A stretch of 50,993 bases of DNA from an uncultured bacterium (GCA_902766395.1 CACXDL010000095.1:1-50993), one strand, 5' to 3'. Positions 1-8,032 are shown, numbered from the stretch's first letter. Notes: a model not told the origin generated them from the letters alone. Numbers and translations: made by a program.

Positions 1-39
1 ACCCAGAATTTTCTCAACGCCATTGTCTTGCCAACCTTT

Positions 40-1389
40 TCACCAAGTGCCAACTCCGCAACCTAAGTCTAATACACTTTTGGGGCTATAATATTTTTTG
101 AAAATATTTAATACTATTTGCGCGGAGTTGTAAGATTCTTCAGCCTGTGATTTATAAAAATCTTTATCATATATTAAATTATTTTGGTAGTCTGGTTCCA
201 CAATTTTTATAGGTTCTTTATTATAGTGGCTTATAAATTCTGCAAAATTAAAAATTTTTTTATTTAAAATTTTATAATTTTCCTCTGTTATGAATAATTC
301 TTTTTGTAAAGCAAGAGATTGTTCTTTTATTTTTTTTCTCAAGAACTTTATTTTTATTCCGAGTATTGTTATAACCTTATAAAGATTTTCGTTTTTTACT
401 GAAAATATGTTTTGTATTACGTTTTTATGAATATATAAATATTTGTATATCAAATTTGAACTTAAAAATTTGAAAAACTTTATAAGACGAGTTTTCTCTT
501 TTTTATTTGTTATTACTTTTGTATTTTTAATTATATTAATATCAATATTTAATATGGGTAAAATTTTTCGAATTTTATTTCTGAATATTTTTTTATTTTT
601 ATTTTGTAATTGATGATAATAATTATAAAAATTTAAAAGATACCATATTTTCGCCATTTCTAATTTTTTAGAATTTATATTTTTATCTTTTATAAAATTA
701 TAGAAATATTCAAAATCTTTTACCCAATCAAAAACTTTTTCATCTTTTTTTGAGGTAATTGCTCCATCTCTTTGCCTATAAAAAAATTGATTTTCAACAA
801 AACCAATTCGCTTAGCAAAAATTGCAACTAAACAACCCCAAGAATTATCTTCATAATAGCAATGCTCGACGAATTGTAAATTGTATTTTTTTATAAATGA
901 TTTACTATATAATCTTGCCCAAGCAGGAGTGAATGTTTTTATAAAGTTTGATTCGCTTATCTCTTCTATATTATTATAATTCTTAAAATCTCGCCAACCT
1001 GATTTATAAATATTGGTATTTTCATAATATAATGTTTCTCCGCTGAGTACAATATCGGCATCTATCTCAATAGCTTTATTTAGCATTATTTCACATGTGG
1101 ACCTTTTTACCCAATCATCACTGTCAAGAAATAAAATATATTCGCCAGTTGCGTACTTTAAACCAGTATTTCTGGCTCCCCCAAGTCCTTTATTTATTTG
1201 GTGGATTACTTTGATTCTAGAGTCAATTAGGGCATAATCATCACATAGTGTGGAACTATTATCTGTACTACCATCATCAATACAAATAATTTCAATATCT
1301 TTTAATGTTTGATTAACTACGCTATCAAGGCACTGTTTTAAATAATTTTCAACATTATATACTGGTATTATTACTGATATTTTAGGCAT
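40..1389 (-). CDS. Family 2 glycosyltransferase with interrupted C-terminal methyltransferase domain
   Basis: The N-terminal ~220 residues form a GT-A family 2 glycosyltransferase: the SVIIPVYN start, a CLDSVVNQT helix, and the LFLDSDDW metal/nucleotide-sugar motif near residue 90. It probably transfers a sugar during surface polysaccharide synthesis in the cytoplasm. After a ~180-residue Lys/Asn/Ile-rich linker, the last 50 residues begin a SAM-dependent methyltransferase (VLDLGCGVGTW, motif I). A TGA at 40-42 stops the frame there, yet the same frame continues to the window edge with sensible methyltransferase sequence (KGWQDNGVEKILG). This suggests a nonsense mutation, a sequencing error, or a truncated GT2-methyltransferase fusion. 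The start overlaps the end of the upstream glycosyltransferase gene by 8 bp, so the two are probably co-transcribed. The GT2 call is firm; the state of the C-terminus is uncertain. Confidence 0.85.
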   Translation of the reverse strand: MPKISVIIPVYNVENYLKQCLDSVVNQTLKDIEIICIDDGSTDNSSTLCDDYALIDSRIKVIHQINKGLGGARNTGLKYATGEYILFLDSDDWVKRSTCEIMLNKAIEIDADIVLSGETLYYENTNIYKSGWRDFKNYNNIEEISESNFIKTFTPAWARLYSKSFIKKYNLQFVEHCYYEDNSWGCLVAIFAKRIGFVENQFFYRQRDGAITSKKDEKVFDWVKDFEYFYNFIKDKNINSKKLEMAKIWYLLNFYNYYHQLQNKNKKIFRNKIRKILPILNIDINIIKNTKVITNKKEKTRLIKFFKFLSSNLIYKYLYIHKNVIQNIFSVKNENLYKVITILGIKIKFLRKKIKEQSLALQKELFITEENYKILNKKIFNFAEFISHYNKEPIKIVEPDYQNNLIYDKDFYKSQAEESYNSAQIVLNIFKKYYSPKSVLDLGCGVGTW

Positions 1390-2263
1390 TAGTTTTTACC
1401 TTTCTTTTATAACGATATTTAAATCCTAATACTGTAACTACCTTTTCTGTTTTATCATATGTATTTTTGATTGAAAAAATAAATTGAAATATATTATTTT
1501 TACTTGTTTGTTTTAATAGTCTTTCGAGTTTATTGTCAATTTCTTCAATAGGCATTTTATGTTTATTCCCTAAAAATGCCAATATTTCGGGTTTTACCCA
1601 ACTCGCACCAAACCAGTGTATTGCGTGTGTATCTTCTTCTATACATTTTGGAACAAATCGTTCACAATATCTAAAAGGTATAAAATATCTTTCCGGATAT
1701 ATTGAAATGGTAGAATAGCGGACAATCTCTTGTTTTGATTTTGGTTTATTTGGAAAATCTCCAAAATTTTTTTTCATGCAATATCCAAAAATTTGTGGCA
1801 TATTGTAAATTGGCAAATCCCAAATGGCTGTATTATAAAACTCTAAAACATCCTTTATAAAAGGATTACCTTTTTCTGCTCCAAGAATTGCGGGTTCTAC
1901 AATATCATGTTTAATATTTTTATCCGATTGTAATCCTACAAACGCAGGTTCATTTAAAAATTTATCGAATGATTTTATTGTGGTTACGTCAGTATCGAAA
2001 TATATCCCTCCATTATCATATAAAGTTTTTATGCGAACATAGTCTGAAATATAAGCATACATTTTTCTTACATATACCGCACGGAACCATTTGTTGTTTT
2101 TTAATTCTTCTTGAAAATTGAAATATTCAGTACTATTTTCATTAATTTCTATTATTTCGTAATCAGGCATGGCATATTTCCATGTCTTTATACATAGATC
2201 AACATCGATTCTCTTTGGTTCATTAGCTCCCCATACATAAAATATTCTTTTTGGTATTGTCAT
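1382..2263 (-). CDS. GT32-like (DXD sugar-binding) capsular/O-antigen glycosyltransferase
   Basis: This 293-residue protein opens with IPKRIFYVWGANEPKR, the typical start of DXD-containing glycosyltransferases of the GT32/OCH1 and capsular polysaccharide synthesis group. Its core has DYVRIKTLYDNGGIYFDTDV, where DTD is the Mn/nucleotide-sugar motif. It should add a sugar to a surface glycan from the cytoplasmic side. The ATG follows an AGAGGA Shine-Dalgarno sequence. It lies just upstream of, and overlaps, the GT2 gene, forming a two-gene minus-strand run that leaves the window. The intergenic DNA shared with the divergent XRE regulator carries three copies of an 11-bp motif, so this glycan locus could be under that regulator (inference). 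Donor and acceptor sugars cannot be predicted. Confidence 0.85.
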   Translation of the reverse strand: MTIPKRIFYVWGANEPKRIDVDLCIKTWKYAMPDYEIIEINENSTEYFNFQEELKNNKWFRAVYVRKMYAYISDYVRIKTLYDNGGIYFDTDVTTIKSFDKFLNEPAFVGLQSDKNIKHDIVEPAILGAEKGNPFIKDVLEFYNTAIWDLPIYNMPQIFGYCMKKNFGDFPNKPKSKQEIVRYSTISIYPERYFIPFRYCERFVPKCIEEDTHAIHWFGASWVKPEILAFLGNKHKMPIEEIDNKLERLLKQTSKNNIFQFIFSIKNTYDKTEKVVTVLGFKYRYKRKVKTNA

Positions 2264-2288
2264 TTAATTTTTTCCTCTTTTAATTTTT

Positions 2289-2378
2289 GTAAAACATTAA
2301 TATAATTTCTTTTATTTATGTACTACACTATATTATTCATGAAAAACATTAATAATCAAGCAAAAATTAATGTTTTAC
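2289..2378. promoter_or_regulatory. Three-copy AAAACATTAAT motif, candidate operator
   Basis: AAAACATTAAT occurs at 2291-2301 and 2343-2353, and in inverted orientation (ATTAATGTTTT) at 2366-2376. The outer copies extend to a perfect 13-bp inverted pair, GTAAAACATTAAT (2289-2301) and ATTAATGTTTTAC (2366-2378). All lie between divergent glycosyltransferase and XRE genes, the usual place for an autoregulator's operators. Binding by the XRE protein is inference. Confidence 0.45.
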
Positions 2379-2428
2379 ATAATTAGATATTTGCCCCAAA
2401 GATTATAGATTATTGTTAGAGGTGCTTT

Positions 2429-2749
2429 ATGGATATCAAAAAATTGCTTGGAAAAAGAATTCAAGAAATTAGAAAATCCAAAAATATGACTCAAGAATTT
2501 CTTGCTGAAAAAATTGGGATTGAAACCGTTTCACTTTCTAACATTGAAAGAGGAAAATATTATCCATCTGCAGAAAATCTTAACAAAATACTTGAAGCAT
2601 TTAATATTCACCCATCTGAACTATTTACCATTGAACATTTTGCATCTCACGAAGAGCTTCTTGATGAAATGTTTCATCAGCTAAAAAGTGATGAAAACTT
2701 AACAAGATTAGTTTATAAATTCTACAAAATTGTTCAAGTTCCGGTTTAA
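2429..2749 (+). CDS. XRE-family helix-turn-helix regulator
   Basis: A 106-residue Cro/C1-type DNA-binding protein. Residues 5-65 are the HTH_3 domain: GKRIQEIRKSKNMTQEFLAEKIGIE, then the recognition helix around TVSLSNIERGKYYPS and the closing helix LNKILEAFNIHPSELF. The remaining 40 residues are helical and may dimerise. An AGAGGTG Shine-Dalgarno sequence precedes the ATG. The gene is divergent from the glycosyltransferase run and overlaps the stop of the convergent membrane-protein gene by 3 bp. Repeated inverted motifs just upstream suggest autoregulation and perhaps control of the polysaccharide genes. Ligand or signal is unknown. Confidence 0.9.
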   Translation: MDIKKLLGKRIQEIRKSKNMTQEFLAEKIGIETVSLSNIERGKYYPSAENLNKILEAFNIHPSELFTIEHFASHEELLDEMFHQLKSDENLTRLVYKFYKIVQVPV

Positions 2750-3180
2750 ATCTTATCAAAAATTTTCATTTCCAATGTTGGTTTAGAGAACAATTCAGAA
2801 TTCGTTAATTCCCCGCTTTTATAGATTTTATAGAAATGATATTCCCCACCGGCAAAAATAGTTAACAGTGCTATTAAAATTAATACAGCCTCTAATAATG
2901 TAATTTTATCCGTTTTGCTTTTATTTTTTGCCGCAAATTGCATTATAGTTATAGGCAAAAGCCATAATATTATCATTACAAACAGGATTCTGTCCATTAT
3001 GGATGCAAAATATGTGCATACAACTTCTGCTTTTTGGCTGAAAAGTATATCTAGTTTGTCGGTCGCAATCCATATAAAACTTACAGAAGACAGTATAAAC
3101 AGTGTTATTACAAAAAATATGACCCCTGCTATGTATGTTTTAGTCTCTTGTTTGATATCCAGCTTTTCTAAAAATTTCAT
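2746..3180 (-). CDS. Small four-helix membrane protein, unknown function
   Basis: About 144 residues with four likely membrane segments: VIFFVITLFILSSVSFIWIA, an internal hydrophobic stretch near the ASIMDRILFVMIILWLLPIT region, a VLILIALLTIFAGG helix, and a weaker one. It ends in a short polar tail. I recognise no family. I chose the ATG at 3180 over an in-frame one at 3204: a TACTAT hexamer (minus strand, 3187-3192) lies exactly 6 nt before it, with a TTGAGT-like -35, the same leaderless pattern as other genes here. The gene converges on the XRE gene. Function unknown. Confidence 0.6.
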   Translation of the reverse strand: MKFLEKLDIKQETKTYIAGVIFFVITLFILSSVSFIWIATDKLDILFSQKAEVVCTYFASIMDRILFVMIILWLLPITIMQFAAKNKSKTDKITLLEAVLILIALLTIFAGGEYHFYKIYKSGELTNSELFSKPTLEMKIFDKI

Positions 3181-3288
3181 ATTAATATAGTACATACAAA
3201 ACAAAAAAACTCAAGCTGTTGGGGTAAAATCGCTTAAGTTTCTTTTTTTTGGGGGTAATTATTGGGGTTGTTATTTTTTTATCTCATA

Positions 3289-3579
3289 CTATGCCAAGTA
3301 TGGTAAATGATTTGAAACCGTATTGCTTTTTAATTTGTTTTTGGGAGTGCATAGTATATTATAAGCCTTAACAAAGTTGTATCCGATAGCTTTTAACGGA
3401 TTGGACTGAACAGGATCTGCGTTTGTTGTAATAAATAAATCCTTTTCAAAGTTAATCTTATTGTTTGAATTTTTATCTATAGCCATCAAACCGACTCTGT
3501 TATTTTCATTATTAATATTTTTGTTTCCAAAAGTAATTGGTTTTATTCTTGTTATTTTTACAGGATTCAATGTAATCAT
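3289..3579 (-). CDS. Small 96-residue protein of unknown function
   Basis: A basic, Asn/Lys-rich protein starting MITLNPVKITRIKPITFGN, with no membrane helix, signal peptide or known domain. I set the start at 3579 because an AAAGGAG Shine-Dalgarno sequence lies 6-8 nt upstream; a longer frame to 3633 has none. A near-consensus promoter (TTGACA, 17 nt, TATAGT) lies upstream on the same strand, so this is very likely a real, well-expressed gene. The N-terminal PITFG pattern may be a lineage-specific tag, since AroE in this window carries a similar TGFG in its extension; that link is weak. Function unknown. Confidence 0.6.
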   Translation of the reverse strand: MITLNPVKITRIKPITFGNKNINNENNRVGLMAIDKNSNNKINFEKDLFITTNADPVQSNPLKAIGYNFVKAYNILCTPKNKLKSNTVSNHLPYLA

Positions 3580-3598
3580 CTTGGTCTCCTTTCTGATT

Positions 3599-3660
3599 AA
3601 GTGTTTTTTGAACACTTCATCTAACAATTTCACTATAAACTATAATGATTTTTTTGTCAA
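3599..3660 (-). promoter_or_regulatory. Strong sigma70-type promoter and 5' UTR hairpin of the 96-residue protein gene
   Basis: On the minus strand, TTGACA (3655-3660) is followed after 17 nt by TATAGT (3632-3637), which puts the transcript start near 3625. The leader then contains a perfect 7-bp hairpin (AAGTGTT 3599-3605 with AACACTT 3611-3617) just before the Shine-Dalgarno sequence. The hairpin could tune translation or mRNA stability. This is the best promoter match I found in the window. Confidence 0.65.
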
Positions 3661-3844
3661 GTCCTATTATAAAGTTTTGTTAAGGTCTTCAAACCCAATA
3701 ATAATCAAAACATCCGATAAAGTGCCGTTTTTACACTTAATCTGAGGCTTTATATATTTTGTGCCCAAAATAATAAATTATCCGGTTGGGTAATAATATA
3801 AATTAACAGATATAAAAATCTTATAAAGATTGTAAAAACAACAC

Positions 3845-3895
3845 TTGATTTATAAAAATATTTAAAGTAAAATATAATTGTGAAAAAAATCACGA
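3845..3895 (+). promoter_or_regulatory. adhE promoter with Rex-like operator
   Basis: The 362-nt gap before adhE holds TTGATT (3845-3850), 17 nt, then TAAAAT (3868-3873), a good promoter. Over the predicted start site, 3878-3895, lies TTGTGAAAAAAATCACGA. This matches the Rex box TTGTGAANNNNTTCACAA with the correct 6-nt spacing between half-sites and one mismatch in the distal half. Rex is the NADH/NAD-sensing repressor that controls adhE in many fermenters. A second short palindrome (ATGAT-TAT-ATCAT, 3901-3913) follows. The rest of the gap is plain AT-rich DNA. Rex binding is inferred; no rex gene is in the window. Confidence 0.5.
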
Positions 3896-3941
3896 ATAAA
3901 ATGATTATATCATGTTATTATTTATATAAAGGAGAAAAAAT

Positions 3942-6632
3942 ATGACAACAAAAAGTAAAAAAACTGTTGAAAAACTTGAAAAAAGTCTAAGTAAATCAGC
4001 AGTTGTTGACAGTGCAGAACAATTTGAACTGCTTATTGAAAGAGTTAAAAAGGCTCAAAAAATTTATTCGACTTATACACAAGAACAAGTTGACAAAATT
4101 TTTAAGGCTGCAGCTACGGCTGCAGACAAAGCTCGTATTCCTTTAGCAAGAATGGCTGCTGAAGAAACAGGTATGGGAGTTTTGGAAGATAAAATTATTA
4201 AAAATCACTTCGCAAGTGAATATATTTATAACAAGCACAAAAATGCAAAAACTTGCGGAATCATAAGTGAAGACAAAGCAAACGGAACAAAAATAGTTGC
4301 TGAACCTCTCGGGATTATTGCAGGTATTATTCCTACAACAAACCCAACTTCAACAGCAATTTTTAAATCATTAATTGCTTTAAAAACAAGAAATGCAATT
4401 ATCTTTTCACCACATCCTCGTGCAACAAAATCAACTATTGAAGCTGCAAAAGTTGTTTTGGAAGCTGCTGTAAAAGCAGGTGCTCCTGAAGATATTATCG
4501 GATGGATTGACGTTCCTTCTGTTGAACTTTCAGGGCAGTTGATGAAACACCCTGATATTGCTTGTATTTTGGCTACAGGTGGTCCGGGAATGGTTAAGGC
4601 AGCTTATTCATCAGGCAACCCTGCATTAGGGGTTGGTCCTGGTAACACTTCTGCTGTTATTGATGAAACTGCTGACATTAAAATGGCTGTTTCTTCAATC
4701 ATTATGTCAAAGACTTTTGATAATGGTATGATTTGTGCTTCAGAGCAATCAGTTGTTGTTGTTGAAGATGTATATGAAGAAGTTAAAAAAGAATTTCAAT
4801 ACAGAGGTGCTTATTTAGTATCTAAAGCTGATGAACAAAAAATGATTGATCTTCCGTTTATTGATCCTAACAGAGGAACTGCTCATCCGGCTATCGTTGG
4901 GCAAAGTGCAGTTAAAATTGCAGAATTATCAGGCTTCGAAATTCCTGAGTATTCAAAGATTTTACTTTGTGAAAGACCTTCTGTTGATTGGAGTGATCCA
5001 TTCTCAAGAGAAAAATTATCACCAATTTTAACTATGTATAAAGCAAAAGATTTTAAACAAGCAACTCAAATGGCTTATGAATTGGTATCAAAAGGCGGAG
5101 CAGGTCATACATCAGTATTGTACACTGATGCTCGTTCTCAGGAAAGAATTGATGAATATGCCGAATTGATGCCATCATGCCGTGTACTAATCAATTCTCC
5201 ATCTTCTCAAGGTGGTATTGGTGATTTATACAACTTTAAATTAGAACCATCACTATCATTGGGTTGTGGTTCTTGGGGCGGAAATGCTGTTTCCGGTAAT
5301 ATTGGTGTAGAACACTTATTAAACTACAAAACGGTTGCTGAAAGGAGAGAAAACATGTTGTGGTTCAAGGTTCCTTCTAAAGTTTACTTTAAAAGAGGTG
5401 CTACAGATTTAGCTCTCCGTGAACTTGCGGGTAAAAAACGTGCATTTATTGTAACTGACAGATTCTTGTTTAATTCAGGTGCTGTTGATGCTATTACGAG
5501 TGTTCTTGATGAAATCGGTATTGATCACGAAATATTCTTTGATGTTAAACCTGATCCTACATTGTCAACTATTAAGCAAGCAATGGATATTATTAAACCG
5601 TATGAACCTGATGTATTTATCGCATTAGGCGGCGGATCTCCAATGGATGCTGCTAAAATTATGTGGTTGATGTATGAACAGCCTGATACAGATTTCTCTG
5701 ATATTTCAATGAGATTTATGGATATCAGAAAAAGAATTTGTTCAATTCCTGATTTAGGTAAGAAAGCAACAATGGTCGCAATCCCGACTACATCAGGTAC
5801 AGGTTCTGAAGTTACTCCGTTTGCAATTATTACTGATGATGAAACCGGTGTAAAATATGCGATTGCAGATTATGCACTAACTCCTAATATGGCAATTATC
5901 GATCCTAATTTTGTAGACGGTATGCCAAAAGGATTAACTGCAGCTTCAGGTATTGATGCTTTGGTTCACGCAACAGAAGCTTATGTATCTTGTATGGCAA
6001 CTAACTTTACAAATTCAAACGCTTTAGAAGCATGTAAATTAGTCTTCAGATATTTGGAAAGATCTTGGGCAAATGGTGCAAATGATCCTATCGCCAGAGA
6101 AAAAATGCACTATGCTGCAACAATTGCAGGTATGGCATTTGCTAACTCATTCTTAGGATTATGCCATTCAATGGCTCACAAATTAGGTGCTATGTTCCAC
6201 GTTCCTCACGGTGTTGCAAATGCTTTGTTGATAAGACAGGTAATTAAATACAATGCTGTTGATTATCCGCACAAGCAGGCAACATTCCCTCAATATAAGT
6301 TCCCTAATGCAAAAGAAAAATATGCTCAAATTGCAGATGAACTTGGTATTGGCGGAAAAACAATCGAAGAAAAAGTTGAAAATTATATTAAAGCTGTTGA
6401 TAAGTTGATGAAAGCAATCAACTTACCAAATTCAATTAAAGACTTCGGTGTTTCTGAAGAAGATTTCTATGCAAAATTAGATGAAATGGTTGAATTAGCA
6501 TTCGATGATCAATGTACGGGTGCAAACCCTGCATATCCTCTTATGAGCGATATTAAAGCAATTTATATCGATGCATTTGAAGGTGTTGTAAGAGATTATT
6601 ATCCTGCTAAATCAGCGAAAAAATCTAAGTAA
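3942..6632 (+). CDS. adhE: Bifunctional acetaldehyde-CoA/alcohol dehydrogenase AdhE
   Basis: This 896-residue fusion converts acetyl-CoA to acetaldehyde and then to ethanol, regenerating two NAD+, a main redox outlet in fermentation. Residues 20-450 are the CoA-acylating aldehyde dehydrogenase, with the catalytic Cys in NGMICASEQS near residue 264. Residues 460-880 are the iron-dependent alcohol dehydrogenase: GGGSPMDAAK near 563, TSGTGSEVTPF, and the metal-binding HSMAHKLGAMFHVPHG region. Length is normal for the family, in which the enzyme forms spirosomes. A GGAG Shine-Dalgarno sequence precedes the ATG. Codon choice favours regular, highly expressed patterns. It is monocistronic, with its own promoter, a Rex-like operator and a strong terminator, consistent with redox-responsive expression. 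Confidence 0.97.
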   Translation: MTTKSKKTVEKLEKSLSKSAVVDSAEQFELLIERVKKAQKIYSTYTQEQVDKIFKAAATAADKARIPLARMAAEETGMGVLEDKIIKNHFASEYIYNKHKNAKTCGIISEDKANGTKIVAEPLGIIAGIIPTTNPTSTAIFKSLIALKTRNAIIFSPHPRATKSTIEAAKVVLEAAVKAGAPEDIIGWIDVPSVELSGQLMKHPDIACILATGGPGMVKAAYSSGNPALGVGPGNTSAVIDETADIKMAVSSIIMSKTFDNGMICASEQSVVVVEDVYEEVKKEFQYRGAYLVSKADEQKMIDLPFIDPNRGTAHPAIVGQSAVKIAELSGFEIPEYSKILLCERPSVDWSDPFSREKLSPILTMYKAKDFKQATQMAYELVSKGGAGHTSVLYTDARSQERIDEYAELMPSCRVLINSPSSQGGIGDLYNFKLEPSLSLGCGSWGGNAVSGNIGVEHLLNYKTVAERRENMLWFKVPSKVYFKRGATDLALRELAGKKRAFIVTDRFLFNSGAVDAITSVLDEIGIDHEIFFDVKPDPTLSTIKQAMDIIKPYEPDVFIALGGGSPMDAAKIMWLMYEQPDTDFSDISMRFMDIRKRICSIPDLGKKATMVAIPTTSGTGSEVTPFAIITDDETGVKYAIADYALTPNMAIIDPNFVDGMPKGLTAASGIDALVHATEAYVSCMATNFTNSNALEACKLVFRYLERSWANGANDPIAREKMHYAATIAGMAFANSFLGLCHSMAHKLGAMFHVPHGVANALLIRQVIKYNAVDYPHKQATFPQYKFPNAKEKYAQIADELGIGGKTIEEKVENYIKAVDKLMKAINLPNSIKDFGVSEEDFYAKLDEMVELAFDDQCTGANPAYPLMSDIKAIYIDAFEGVVRDYYPAKSAKKSK

Positions 6633-6652
6633 TAACACTAGAGAATATAATG

Positions 6653-6687
6653 AAAAAGGTGAAAATCTCGGGATTTTCACCTTTTTT
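6653..6687. terminator. Bidirectional terminator between adhE and an XRE gene
   Basis: GGTGAAAAT and ATTTTCACC form a 9-bp stem around loop CTCGGG, flanked by A-run and T-run. It ends adhE on the plus strand and can also serve the convergent XRE gene. Confidence 0.9.
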
Positions 6688-6698
6688 ATTGCATAAAA

Positions 6699-6908
6699 CT
6701 ACTTTTTATCAGGCACATATTCAAATAAATCAGAAACTTTGCAATCAAAATATTTGCACAACTTATCAATGGTATTGATACTGACATTTGCACTTTTTGA
6801 ATTTCGTAATTTTGATAATGTTGTCGTTCCCAATCCTGTAGCTTTTGATATTTCAGCTGCGTTTGTTCTGTGCATCCATATTAAGTCATCAAGTTTAAAT
6901 TCTATCAT
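6699..6908 (-). CDS. Small XRE-family regulator (Cro/C1 type)
   Basis: A 69-residue, HTH-only protein: MIEFKLDDLIWMHRTNAAEISKATGLGTTTLSKLRNSK, then INTIDKLCKYFDCKVSDLFEY. This is the single-domain HTH_26-like group often found as autoregulators or antitoxin-like repressors. I prefer the ATG at 6908 over 6944: family members start just before the first helix, and a TATAAT (minus strand, 6915-6920) lies 6 nt ahead, giving a leaderless mRNA. It is divergent from a 59-residue ORF whose promoter overlaps an imperfect dyad, likely this regulator's site (inference). Confidence 0.85.
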   Translation of the reverse strand: MIEFKLDDLIWMHRTNAAEISKATGLGTTTLSKLRNSKSANVSINTIDKLCKYFDCKVSDLFEYVPDKK

Positions 6909-6937
6909 AACGATATTATAGATTATGTATTGCTTGT

Positions 6938-6984
6938 TTGACATAAGTTATTGCATGGTATAATATATATACCGTATGCAATAA
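6938..6984 (+). promoter_or_regulatory. Promoter overlapped by a dyad operator
   Basis: TTGACA (6938-6943), 15 nt, then extended -10 TGGTATAAT (6956-6964) reads toward the 59-residue ORF. An imperfect palindrome with arms TTATTGCATGGTATA (6948-6962) and TATACCGTATGCAATAA (6968-6984; 2-nt bulge) covers the -10. A repressor bound here would block the promoter; the divergent XRE protein is the obvious candidate. Confidence 0.55.
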
Positions 6985-7003
6985 GGATTATTATAATAAA
7001 TTT

Positions 7004-7183
7004 ATGAATTATAGAGAAAAATATGATTATATTAGGGATAGTTTGGCGATAGGAATCTCAAAAATGGCAGATATGTATAATGAAAAATTTCCGAAAGACA
7101 AAGATTTTGAGGATGTTTTTATGTATGCAATTCAACAGCTCAGGGAGTTTGATAAATTATGGGATAATAAATTATCTTTTTAA
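7004..7183 (+). CDS. Small 59-residue protein, XRE-divergent partner
   Basis: An unbroken 59-residue frame (start MNYREKYDYIRDSLAIGISK, end DKLWDNKLSF) sits directly behind a strong promoter divergent from the small XRE gene. It is acidic to neutral, rich in aromatic residues and predicted helical, with no membrane segment. There is no close Shine-Dalgarno sequence (AAGGA is ~16 nt away). Placement suggests a regulator-plus-small-partner pair, possibly a toxin-antitoxin-like or signalling module, but I recognise no family. The tight packing before mlaE supports it being real. Confidence 0.5.
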   Translation: MNYREKYDYIRDSLAIGISKMADMYNEKFPKDKDFEDVFMYAIQQLREFDKLWDNKLSF

Positions 7184-7211
7184 ATAGGTGATTTTATGAT
7201 ATATTATTTCT

Positions 7212-7946
7212 ATGATCAGATTTCTTGGTGTATGCATACAAAATTTTATAGAGTGTATAAAATATCTTATCGGTGGTAATTTAAGATTTAAGAGTGTAAT
7301 ATCTCAGGCTGCGATGATAAGTTATGATTCATTGCCAATATCATTGATTATTGCATTTATTTCGGCAGCTGTAATTGCGATACAGGTTTCAAAAGAATTT
7401 TTGATGACTGGAGCGGAAGCATATATTGGAGGAACAATTACTTTGGTAATGATAAGAGAAATTGCTCCGGGTTTTGTAGCATTAGCAATAGGTGCAAGGG
7501 CAGGAACAGCGATATCTGCCGAAATTGCAAATATGCAAGTTACATCTCAGGTTGATGCTATTAAAACTTTGCGCATAAGTCCTATAGGATATTACTTTAC
7601 TCCAAGAATTGTTGCTGCAGCAGTTACTGTTCCAATGGTAGTTATTATTGCAGAATTTATTGGTATATTGGGTGGTATGTATGTCGCAAATCAGACAATA
7701 GGTCTTCATCCCGCTCGATATATGGCTTCTGCATGGGCATGGATGAAGACCAAAGATATTTACATAAGCTTATTAAAGGCATGTGTTTTTGGTGCTTTAA
7801 TTGCGTTGGTGTGTGCATCAAAAGGTTATGAAACCAAAGGGGGAGCAAAAGAGGTTGGAACATCTACAACAAGGGCTGCAATACTTTCTACTATCTTTAT
7901 GTTAGTTGCAGATTTTCTTATAAATTTGTTGTTTTATATTGCGTGA
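7212..7946 (+). CDS. mlaE: MlaE-family ABC transporter permease (lipid transport)
   Basis: A 244-residue inner-membrane permease of the MlaE/TGD1 (DUF140) family, which moves phospholipid between inner and outer membrane together with an ATPase (MlaF) and an MCE protein (MlaD). It has five to six membrane segments, including SLPISLIIAFISAAVIAIQV, and the signature block IREIAPGFVALAIGARAGTAISAEIANMQVTSQVDAIKTL. Length is normal. The partner genes are not next to it, as is common in Cyanobacteria. The ATG lacks a Shine-Dalgarno sequence, but an extended -10 (TGATATATT, 7197-7205) ends 6 nt before it, pointing to a leaderless transcript. Confidence 0.93.
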   Translation: MIRFLGVCIQNFIECIKYLIGGNLRFKSVISQAAMISYDSLPISLIIAFISAAVIAIQVSKEFLMTGAEAYIGGTITLVMIREIAPGFVALAIGARAGTAISAEIANMQVTSQVDAIKTLRISPIGYYFTPRIVAAAVTVPMVVIIAEFIGILGGMYVANQTIGLHPARYMASAWAWMKTKDIYISLLKACVFGALIALVCASKGYETKGGAKEVGTSTTRAAILSTIFMLVADFLINLLFYIA

Positions 7947-8032
7947 TGTTTACAAATTTTTACTCTTTTTTAGGCGCTTTATTCTTTTGTTATATAATAT
8001 CAGTTAGTAAGATAAAATTGAGAGGATAAATA

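Noticed and set aside
1-60. Alternative genetic code in which TGA is read as an amino acid.
   Set aside because: Other genes in the window end sensibly at TGA (ssb at 8378-8380, mlaE at 7944-7946), so TGA works as a stop here.
7196-7279. A 27-codon ORF with an AGGTGA site just before its ATG, overlapping the mlaE start out of frame.
   Set aside because: No coding character, and the -10 hexamer 6 nt before the mlaE ATG explains mlaE expression without a leader peptide.
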